In this document: positions 45,261 to 53,461 of the stretch, in pieces
Position numbering within the stretch: the stretch's first letter is position 1
Layout: each line of letters begins with the position of its first letter
Source: Methanosarcina siciliae T4/M
Lineage (GTDB): Archaea > Halobacteriota > Methanosarcinia > Methanosarcinales > Methanosarcinaceae
Direction of reading: 5' to 3'
DNA: 64,000 nt
NCBI RefSeq assembly: GCF_000970085.1
Contig: NZ_CP009506.1
Location: 4,588,001 to 4,652,000, forward strand
The notes under the pieces: generated by a model
Told to the model about the DNA's origin: nothing
Database searches by the model: none
The model's input: only the letters and a program-made list of their open reading frames with translations
Program-made: the position numbers and the translations under genes

Positions 45261-46049
45261 ATGGAATCATCATTACTGGATGTTCTCTTTCTTTCAGAAA
45301 AAAGGAAAAACCTCCTTCTGCTACTTCTGAACGGACCCAAGACCATCGAGGAGATAAAGAACACACTGGATGTACGCTCAAGTCCGATAATGACCCAGAT
45401 AAAGATCCTGATGAAGCAGGACCTAATTGTAGAAAACGACAGGCTCTACAAACTTTCCAGTATCGGAGAGATTCTTGTCCCCAAGATGAAAGCAATCCTT
45501 GAAACGTTTAATGTCTTCGATAAAAACCACGATTACTGGATAAATCAGGATATGACCGCAATTCCCCCTGAATTCCTGGATGAGATAGGAAAACTCGGAG
45601 ATTATATTGAAGTAAATCCTGACCGAAACCACGTGTTCGAATACCCTAAAGAAGTCGTAAAACACCTTTCCGAATCCGAGAAGGTAATGATCTCATCTTC
45701 TTTCTTTCTTCCGATCTATCCTTCCCTCTGTATAGAGCTTGCAGCAAAGGGTACGGATATTACCCTTGTATTCACCGAGTATGTTTATGACAGGATGCTC
45801 AACGACTACAAAAAAGAGCTTGAACACTTCCTGAACTTAAAATATACCAAACTCTATGTCTGCAACAACAATAATATGAAAATTGCATCAAGCATAGTAA
45901 CAGAGAAATTTATGGCTCTGTCCCTCTTTTGCAATAGCGGGATCTATTACAACCACAACCTTGTGAGTTTTGACGAGAGCGCACTTAAATGGGGAAAAGA
46001 CCTTTTTGACCACTATAAAAATATGGCAAGGCCGATTACAAAGATCTGA
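45261..46049 (+). CDS. msrE: Msr-family regulator, MsrE by position
   Basis: 262 residues; 'agagaggga' precedes ATG 45261. Same two-domain plan as msrD: SLLDVLFLSEKRKNLLLLLL and PIMTQIKILMKQDLIVE form the winged helix, and the C-terminal domain ends YNHNLVSFDESALKWGKDLFDHY. It is separated from msrD by 363 bases, with AT-rich promoter-like sequence at 45060-45090, so the two are probably transcribed separately. Its C-terminal domain differs from MsrD most in residues 150-200, which may reflect a different ligand. Confidence 0.8.
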   Translation: MESSLLDVLFLSEKRKNLLLLLLNGPKTIEEIKNTLDVRSSPIMTQIKILMKQDLIVENDRLYKLSSIGEILVPKMKAILETFNVFDKNHDYWINQDMTAIPPEFLDEIGKLGDYIEVNPDRNHVFEYPKEVVKHLSESEKVMISSSFFLPIYPSLCIELAAKGTDITLVFTEYVYDRMLNDYKKELEHFLNLKYTKLYVCNNNNMKIASSIVTEKFMALSLFCNSGIYYNHNLVSFDESALKWGKDLFDHYKNMARPITKI

Positions 46050-46483
46050 GAGAATTTTTCCCCTCATTAAAACTTCAGGCTAAAATAATGACTGATTTTT
46101 CTCGTGGGTTCAAAAAGAGCCTATGTGTCCATAAAGAGCCTGAAATTTCTGCCTGTAAACCTGAAACATGATAGTAACTTGGCTATCAATGAATTCACGA
46201 TTCAATCCCAAAACTTCAGACTGCAAATTAATTACATCAAACTTATTCGCTCGATGTATGAAATCAAATAATTAGACACCATGGTAAAATACACACTTTA
46301 GACATTCAACATTTTAATACTAACGTTTTTCACCTCAAATGAGTAAGCCTAGTCCCCATTGTGGAATCTACTTCAATTTTAAGATACACTCATTCTGAGT
46401 GACTCCATGAGTCTTAATACTTTTTTAGGTTTACCTTTATTTGTAAGAACAAATTTTGAAACTAAGAGTATTCGGAACCGTAG

Positions 46484-47360
46484 TAATTATTTAGAATTTT
46501 TAAATAATAATAGTTATCATCATTTAGAGAGATACAACTCAACAAAAATGACATCATAATACGAAAAACTCTATTTATTAATAAAATTTCGAACATATTC
46601 TGTGATGATAAGATAAAGATTATAATTAAAATAGCTAACCGATTAATGAGAAATAAGTCTCAAAAATGCTTTTTTAATGTAGTATTTATTTAAATAAATT
46701 CCAAAATATAAGAGTGACTGTCCTGAATTGAAGATGATAAGAGAATAAAAAAACATGTTAGGATTATAAAAAGGTATTCTAAACTAAATTATTTATTTAA
46801 AGTTTTTTAATAAAAAAACGTGACATATTCCCAAGAGCTCTTGAGTAATAAAAAAGCAATTGAAATATAAAAAACCTGCATATTTTTATAAAATTTCAAA
46901 CGTATTCTTTAATATCCTAATGAAATAATTAACAAAAACATACAATTAATTGATAAAAATTACCCTCAAGAATGCTTTTTTATTACAATATATACTCAAG
47001 ACTATTTTTAAATGTAATGGAACTTGACGAAAATTTGGGATGGGAAATAATCTAAAAATATATTAGGCTAATACAAAGAAAATGTAAATTAAAATATTTA
47101 TTTGAAGTTTTTTAATAGTAAAACGTGGTTCATATAAAGCGGAGAGTAGATAAAATAAAGATCTTTTATAATATAAAAACTCTGCACACCCTTTTATAAT
47201 TTAAAACGTATTAATGAATATCATTATAAGGATTTAATTCAAGAAACTAACCGAATAATAACAAAAATACTCTTAAATGATTCTTCTTTGTGGTATTTTC
47301 CCGGTTAGCTTACGAAATGGAAGAGATAATGACTATATTTACTTAGATGTCATCAAAATA
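46484..47360. repeat. Three ~305-bp diverged tandem repeats
   Basis: Copies start at about 46484, 46789 and 47093. Landmarks in register: 'aattatttatttaaagtttt' (46789; variant at 47093; weaker at 46484), 'aaaactct' or 'aaaacctgca' (46564, 46871, 47175), 'ataaaatttc.aac.tattct' and 'aatgctttttt' (46665, 46971; decayed at 47272). Spacings are 304-307 bases. No coding frame is open through a unit. The whole 46050-47609 gap (1.56 kb) is very AT-rich and otherwise empty. Confidence 0.75.
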
Positions 47361-47621
47361 GTGGCTAGTATGTATAATTGAACATTGATAGGTAAAATAA
47401 AAATTAACAAAAGAGTAATTTAGTCAAGTGTCCATTTGAATTAACCCACCTTATGATGTGTAGTTGTGAGGGGAAAGTTACTGAAAACCAAGAGCTTCCG
47501 AATCTCTCCATATTTATATCAAACATGGAGTATGGGCTCTCTCTGCAGATTTGATCAGTGACTAAACCCCACTATTTAATGTGCGTTATTCAATAAATAA
47601 TTTGGTAAAATGAGGTGTAAT

Positions 47622-48608
47622 ATGCAAAAGATAATGAGAGCGCTAGGGATGCTTTTGATTCTGGTAGTATCAACATCTTTAGCAGTGGGCCAAGAAGCAC
47701 AAACTGATGCAAGTGTCAATGTGAGTGCTCAGGTTGGAGGTACTACAGGAGATGCACCGTTCATTGAAAAGATGTTCGTGCTTGCCGATGACGACCTTTT
47801 AACAAATGGAACTCAAGTAATGCCTATTCCTGGGGTAGGGGATGAGAAGAGCTATAAAGATTTTGACAAATATGTTATAGTCTCTGATCCAAATGGAATT
47901 GCCGACATAGTCAGAGTATATGAAAAGCTTTTTTATCCGGATGGTACCCTGGTTTCTTCAGAAACCACCTGTACGGATATAACCAGTAACCCCGAAGCAT
48001 ATACTGCAGCCCTTGATGATGCACTAGAAGCCGGTTTGATATCCTCAGACGAATATGAGGATTATATATATGGGCTGAATGATGCGAAAAGACAGTTGAA
48101 AATATTTACTGTTGAGAACTCTCTTTCAAGCTGCGATCCAGCCGGCTCATATGAGGTGTACTTCAAGGTTGTCGACAATTATGGACTGTACTATGAAGAC
48201 AGGACCAACTTCGATTACCTGGCACTGAAAGCTATTGGCCTTGACTTTTCTGAAATAAATTACGGCTCCGTTACGGTTAACGTGGAGAAATGGGTTTCAG
48301 GTGACGAGGACTGGGAAACTCCAGCAAAGCCTACCATTAAAAATGAAGGAAATGACCCCCTCCAGATATCCGTACAGGGGAATGAAATGATAGGAGATAA
48401 CCTTCAGCAGACTCTCTCTGCAGACGCTCTGAGTGTAGAACTCCTTGGTGAACATGTATATGGTCTTGATCAACCTGTTATACTGGAAGGTTTCCTCCAG
48501 CCTTGCACACCAACACAGATCAGCTTTGATATAAAGCCACCACTTGGAACCGCAGCTGATACCTATCGTGGAACAGTAGTAATAAAAATAGCAGCAGATG
48601 GATCATAA
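47622..48608 (+). CDS. Exported protein of unknown function
   Basis: 328 residues from ATG 47622, which has 'gaggtg' 5-10 bases upstream; the earlier ATG 47610 overlaps that site. A signal peptide is clear (KIMRALGMLLILVVSTSLAVG, cleavage near GQEA). The mature part is acidic and predicted beta-rich. A segment 'YVIVSDPNGIADIVRVYEKLFYPDG' resembles Ig-like surface domains, and the C-terminal third resembles a domain of proteins with 'INYGSVTVN...EGNDPLQISV' that may bind a partner. It has no anchor. Two Cys pairs might form disulfides. First gene of a three-gene set of exported proteins; no known family is recognised. Confidence 0.7.
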   Translation: MQKIMRALGMLLILVVSTSLAVGQEAQTDASVNVSAQVGGTTGDAPFIEKMFVLADDDLLTNGTQVMPIPGVGDEKSYKDFDKYVIVSDPNGIADIVRVYEKLFYPDGTLVSSETTCTDITSNPEAYTAALDDALEAGLISSDEYEDYIYGLNDAKRQLKIFTVENSLSSCDPAGSYEVYFKVVDNYGLYYEDRTNFDYLALKAIGLDFSEINYGSVTVNVEKWVSGDEDWETPAKPTIKNEGNDPLQISVQGNEMIGDNLQQTLSADALSVELLGEHVYGLDQPVILEGFLQPCTPTQISFDIKPPLGTAADTYRGTVVIKIAADGS

Positions 48609-49065
48609 TTCATAAAAAAAGGTAGAGAGACTATTAAGTCTCTTCTTTATTTTTTATTGGTTCTTTGTGTAAGAATCTAAGTTACTCCATCGAAATATAA
48701 GAGTGAAACCTATACCAGAGAAAAGAAATTGTTACAGAAAATAACATTCAAAGTTGCGATCATTCAAAATTCATGTTTATCTTTTGACATGTGACTTTAT
48801 AATTCAATAAACATTTTGGGCACAAAAAACTAGTACAAATTATTATAGATCATTCACTTTTGTGAATTTTACTTTCTAGATATATCATACTGCACCAAGA
48901 AGATTAAAAAATACTTACATATTGGGTATAAAACCAAAGAAAGTATGGTGATTAAACATACGATTTGATAGTTTAATCTTAATGATAATGATTTTTAAAT
49001 GGATCACGTAAGTACTTCCGATCAATAAAAAGAATAAAAATTTTTCTTAAATTTGGAGGCGTTAA
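48609..49065. other. Intergenic, AT-rich
   Basis: 457 bases. 'tggaggcg' at 49054-49061 is the ribosome-binding site of the next gene. No RNA gene or strong terminator is recognised. Confidence 0.4.
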
Positions 49066-50238
49066 ATGAAAAAAATAATCACACTACTTATACTAACAGT
49101 AATGGTGCAACCTGTACTTGCTATCGGAATTGGTATTTCACCTTCAGAGATAAACATAAATAATGGGTTTAAAGGAGCCGAATATGAAAAGAGCTTAGTT
49201 ATATTCAATACAGGTCAAGAACAGACAAATTTTTCACTCTCAGCGGAAGGGGATATAAGTGACTGGGTTAGCATTTATAAGTCAGATAATTTAAGTTCGA
49301 ATATCACAAATGTTTTAATCCCAGGAGAAGACAAAGTTTCTCTTATTATTGTATTCCGTGTGCCAAGTGACGCTTCAAATGGAAATTATTCCGGAGTTCT
49401 GGATGTCAATTCCGTTCCGTCGACAGATGTATCAGAAGGTTCTCAAAGCCAGATGGTTGTCGGTGCATCTTCTTATGTTATGATAAATGTTACAGGAGAC
49501 CAGATCCTTCAGGGCGAAGTAACAAGTATCAATATAGAGGACACGGAGGTCGAATATCCTCTTAAAACGAATATTCTAATTAAAAACACCGGAAACGTTG
49601 TAGCAAGTCCTAAAATCGAGTCCCATTTTTACAGAGGGGATGAGGAAGTAGGCAGTCTCGTTAACGACAGTGCCAGTATTAAACCTACAGGAGTTAATGA
49701 AAAAATCGTTACCAAGTGGAATACTCACGGGCAGGCCCCGGGAAATTATACTTCAAACGTCATAGTTTCTCTGGATGGACAAACATTAAAATCTGAAAAT
49801 ATTTCTTTTACAATATACCCAACAGGTACATTTTCCAGACAGGGAAACCTCACAGATATTCTCATCGAGGGAGAACCTGAAGTAGACAAAGTTTCGAAAA
49901 TTACGGCATATTTCAATAATACCGGACAAATCGAAACATCTGCAAAATTCACTGGAGAAGTCTACAAAGATGAAGAACTCCTGGATACTATTAAAAGCGA
50001 TGAGCTTACAGTGGATAAGTATAAACAGGCAGTTCTGGTTGGATACTTCAAACCAACCACTCCAGGAGAATACGTGATAAAAGGTAAAGTCGTTTATAGC
50101 GGAAAAGAAACTCCTGTAAATGAAGTTTCATTTAAAGTCCCGGGTGGTTTTCAATCTCTTTTCATAAGTGGTGCCGTTGCAATATTTTTAATTCTTGCTC
50201 TGTTGGCAGTGATGGTAAAGAAAAAGAAAAATAATTGA
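49066..50238 (+). CDS. Membrane-anchored Ig-like surface protein
   Basis: 390 residues. Signal peptide 1-19 (KKIITLLILTVMVQPVLA), then an N-terminal domain like DUF916/WxL-interacting proteins (GIGISPSEININNGFKGAEY). Two or three Ig-like beta domains follow (residues ~140-345), and a C-terminal membrane helix (~361-384) ends in KKKKNN. It would sit on the cell surface with its beta domains outside. Several N-x-S/T sequons are present. The preceding exported protein could be its ligand, as WxL and DUF916 proteins pair in Gram-positive bacteria; this is inference. Confidence 0.78.
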   Translation: MKKIITLLILTVMVQPVLAIGIGISPSEININNGFKGAEYEKSLVIFNTGQEQTNFSLSAEGDISDWVSIYKSDNLSSNITNVLIPGEDKVSLIIVFRVPSDASNGNYSGVLDVNSVPSTDVSEGSQSQMVVGASSYVMINVTGDQILQGEVTSINIEDTEVEYPLKTNILIKNTGNVVASPKIESHFYRGDEEVGSLVNDSASIKPTGVNEKIVTKWNTHGQAPGNYTSNVIVSLDGQTLKSENISFTIYPTGTFSRQGNLTDILIEGEPEVDKVSKITAYFNNTGQIETSAKFTGEVYKDEELLDTIKSDELTVDKYKQAVLVGYFKPTTPGEYVIKGKVVYSGKETPVNEVSFKVPGGFQSLFISGAVAIFLILALLAVMVKKKKNN

Positions 50239-50623
50239 GAAATGTTAGTTGAAACTGTATAAATAAGTATCCAATTAGTATAATTTATGTGCAAAAACGC
50301 CAAAAAATTTTAAGCTTTGATTTTGTTTAACAAAAAAGTGGAAATTTTGAGACCTAATTAGTATAATTATTACATAAATTTGAGCATATAAATATTTAGT
50401 CAGAATGTAGAAGAACGAACATTACTATCAGTAGAAAAGATATGAATAAAGAATGTCAGAAAGGTGAGATTACTCCCTTCCAAGAAGGAAGGATACTCCC
50501 AAAGTTAACATTTCAAGTGATTCTTCTCCTCAAAACCACTCGTTAAATATTTAATAGAAGTTAATGATGTTTTTTTATCCATGCTGAATAACTATTTACC
50601 TTAACTTATTAAAGGGGTTTGAA
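50239..50623. other. Intergenic, AT-rich
   Basis: 385 bases. 'ccttccaagaaggaagg' at about 50477-50493 forms a small hairpin. 'aaaggggt' precedes the next start. No gene seen. Confidence 0.4.
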
Positions 50624-50626
50624 TTG

Positions 50627-52474
50627 ATGAAAGTATTATTTGTTATTGGGATAATGGTGTTTTTGCTAACTGTTGTGGGGTCTGCTAGCGCAGAGACGCT
50701 TTATTTAAATGAGACTGATGAAGGCAATAATTATGGTGTGCCCATTAAAGTCCAACTGGATTATGAAGGCAACAATATGCAGATAAAGGTGCTCGAACCT
50801 CAGAATAAAGCATATGATAACTACACTATTTCAAATGTAGATATTCCAAATATATGGGTTAAAACCACAAGCAATAATATAGACAGTGTTTCTTCTCCGT
50901 GGGAAATTATCAATAACGACTGCAAAGTAGGTTATTTTGGACTATTCTATACTCAAATCACTAAGATAGACAGTAGTTTTAAATCAGCAGGCCCTGTCGA
51001 TGTCATATTAAAAGACAAAGTAGACACACTTATTCAAAATAATGATAAATATGTCATTGCTGTGCAGGTTTCATTTAAAATAACTGAGAATGAAACGGAG
51101 GAAATAGATCTAAATCCCGGGAATGAAACAGAGGTAATAAACCTAAAATCTGAGAATAAAACAGAGGTAATAAACCTAAAATCTGAGAATAAAACAGAGG
51201 TAATAAACCTAAAATCTGAGAATAAAACAGAGGTAATAGACCTAAGTAATGAGGCAAATGATTCCTTCAGTAACCAAAATTTAGATATTGAAAATAAATT
51301 GATCAAAAAAATAATTGATAGTATTACTTTTGGATTATTTGAAGATGAAATGATAAATGACTATAGTCAAAACACGTTGTCTGAGAAGACTGTAATAATA
51401 ATTGAAAGAATGGATAGCATTAATGATGGAATTGGTGCTACGGGAAATAATGACAATACTGGAACGACAGAAGAGAACAATACTACAGATAGCAACGCTA
51501 CAGGAACAACAGAAAATAACAACAATACAGATAGCAAAGCTACAGGAACGACAAAAAATAACAACAATACAGAGAACAACAATACAGACAATAACACTAT
51601 AGAGAACAACACTATAGAGAACAACGATACAGACAACAACACTACAGACAACAACACTATAGAGAACAACGATACTGATAACAACACTACAGGAACAACA
51701 GAAAATAACAACAATACAGAGAACAACAATACAGACAACAACACTATAGAGAACAACGATACAGACAACAACGATACAGACAACAACGATACAGACAATA
51801 ACACTACAGACAACAACACTATAGAGAACAACGATACAGACAACAACACTATAGAGAACAACGATACAGACAACAACGATACAGACAACAACGATACAGA
51901 CAATAACACTACAGACAACAACACTATAGAGAACAACGATACAGACAACAACGATACAGACAACAACGATACAGACAACAACACTATAGAAAACAACGAT
52001 ACAGACAACAACGATACAGACAACAACGATACAGACAACAACGATACAGACAACAACACTATAGAAAACAACGATACAGACAACAACGATACAGACAACA
52101 ACACTATAGAAAACAACGATACAGACAACAACGATACAGACAACAACGATACAGACAACAACACTATAGAAAACAACGATACAGACAACAACGATACAGA
52201 CAACAACGATACAGACAACAACACTATAGAAAACAACGATACAGACAACAACGATACAGACAACAACACTATAGAAAACAACGATACAGACAACAACGAT
52301 ACAGACAACAACGATACAGACAACAACGATACAGACAACAACGATACAGACAACAACGATACAGACAACAACGGTACAGATAATAGTAATAATAGCGATA
52401 ATAGCGATACAGGAACAACAGAAGACGATACTACCGGAACAACTGTCGGTGTCACAGCAGAAATTAACAACTAA
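50627..52474 (+). CDS. Exported protein with long Asn-Asp-Thr sequon array
   Basis: 615 residues from ATG 50627, after 'aaagggg'; TTG 50624 is also open. Signal peptide 1-22 (cleavage after SASA). Residues ~25-160 form a compact domain of unknown family. Four 11-residue repeats of the 'TEVINLKSENK' type follow, then a short linker, and from about residue 270 to 600 an almost pure array of DNNDT/ENNDT/DNNTI units. Every unit contains N-x-T, the N-glycosylation sequon. The end is TVGVTAEINN, with no membrane anchor. It is likely a secreted or S-layer-associated glycoprotein stalk. The array must be slippage-prone, so length may vary between strains. Confidence 0.8.
   Translation: MKVLFVIGIMVFLLTVVGSASAETLYLNETDEGNNYGVPIKVQLDYEGNNMQIKVLEPQNKAYDNYTISNVDIPNIWVKTTSNNIDSVSSPWEIINNDCKVGYFGLFYTQITKIDSSFKSAGPVDVILKDKVDTLIQNNDKYVIAVQVSFKITENETEEIDLNPGNETEVINLKSENKTEVINLKSENKTEVINLKSENKTEVIDLSNEANDSFSNQNLDIENKLIKKIIDSITFGLFEDEMINDYSQNTLSEKTVIIIERMDSINDGIGATGNNDNTGTTEENNTTDSNATGTTENNNNTDSKATGTTKNNNNTENNNTDNNTIENNTIENNDTDNNTTDNNTIENNDTDNNTTGTTENNNNTENNNTDNNTIENNDTDNNDTDNNDTDNNTTDNNTIENNDTDNNTIENNDTDNNDTDNNDTDNNTTDNNTIENNDTDNNDTDNNDTDNNTIENNDTDNNDTDNNDTDNNDTDNNTIENNDTDNNDTDNNTIENNDTDNNDTDNNDTDNNTIENNDTDNNDTDNNDTDNNTIENNDTDNNDTDNNTIENNDTDNNDTDNNDTDNNDTDNNDTDNNDTDNNGTDNSNNSDNSDTGTTEDDTTGTTVGVTAEINN
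51128..51250. repeat. 33-bp tandem repeats in the sequon-array gene
   Basis: 'acagaggtaataaacctaaa' plus 'atctgagaataaa' begins at 51128, 51161, 51194 and 51227; the last copy is diverged. Encodes the TEVINLKSENK repeats. Confidence 0.9.
51575..52385. repeat. 15-bp coding minisatellite
   Basis: Units of 'gacaacaacgataca' (DNNDT) alternate with 'gacaacaacactata' and 'gaaaacaacgataca', making higher-order 45- to 75-base blocks. Period 15 keeps the frame through length changes. Confidence 0.92.
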
Positions 52475-53234
52475 AAACAGAAATCTCTATAGAAGTATAA
52501 ATGCATACAGTAGAGATTCATTTGATAGATTGGAGTATTTAGCCACTAGTTAACCCGTATTTCATCACAATACATACGGTTATTGTAGACTATTTACTTT
52601 GGTTTGTATTATATGCTGATATCAAATGAAGCCATATTCAGTTTTCACTTATTCCTTTTCTGCCAAACGATGTCTTCCAATATAGACATGATGAGAATAC
52701 CTTCATACGTCTTTTTTAGCATCAAGGGCTATATATAGCTCTAAAAAAAATTAAAGTCAGAATGTATTATGCACTTTACATTCCGCAGTATTTTTTTGGA
52801 AATAAACATCACACGATAGCGTTTTTGCTGAAAAATACATTATCCTCGATACTAAACATTGTTGCAAAAATAGTTCATTGTTTATATATGCTGTGAGATC
52901 TGAGTTATATGTTAACCAGTTTTAAACCAATTATACATTTATATGATGTATAAAATACACAATCAGTAAAAATTCTCAAAATCAAATGTCAACCTGCAGA
53001 ATATAGGATAATAGAGCCAAATTGAAATTTTGATAAAAATTGAATACTACGTTTTTATATAACTGTCAAGTCAGGATTCCATGCAATCGCTTAACAAATA
53101 TCTTTCACTCGTATGACGGTTAATTCTCAAACCCTGTCCGACTACGCAGAAGTCTGAAATCAGAAGAAAAAAGCGGCTCTGTAGAAGTCTCTTGATTGAT
53201 TTTTACTCAACCTATTACAAAAATAATAGCATAA
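52475..53234. other. Intergenic, no gene seen
   Basis: 760 AT-rich bases after the surface-protein cluster. Short open frames lack starts or ribosome-binding sites. No RNA gene is recognised. Confidence 0.4.
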
Positions 53235-53276
53235 AACTGCTCCTTATTTTTTATCCTCACAAAAAAAGGAGCAGTT
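53235..53276. terminator. Hairpin with 11-bp arms
   Basis: AACTGCTCCTT (53235-53245) and AAGGAGCAGTT (53266-53276) are exact inverted repeats. The hairpin lies 186 bases past the cdhA stop on the minus strand and could terminate that transcript. Confidence 0.6.
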
Positions 53277-53327
53277 AGAACGGTTAGTATTGAAAATCAG
53301 ATATGTTTGTCATATGTTTATCATAGA

Positions 53328-53341
53328 ACTTACGCAGTTGA
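53328..53341 (+). repeat. Terminal-repeat-like motif downstream of cdhA
   Basis: 'acttacgcagttga' matches the left end of the element at 56022-56133 in 13 of 14 bases. It lies beyond the cdhA 3' end, so the motif occurs on both sides of that gene. Confidence 0.5.
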
Positions 53342-53461
53342 GTTGAGATGTCAATAGAGCATTGAACCTTAAGTGTTTTAAAATATAAATTAGAACAATA
53401 GCATCGATTGTGCTTGATTTTAGACATCAAATTCGTAAGTTCCCTTGTGTCAACCTTCTTT

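Noticed and set aside
51367..52470. Long reverse-strand frame of Leu/Ser/Val repeats
   Set aside because: It is the complement of the NDT array; the 15-bp period keeps all frames open, and there is no start signal.
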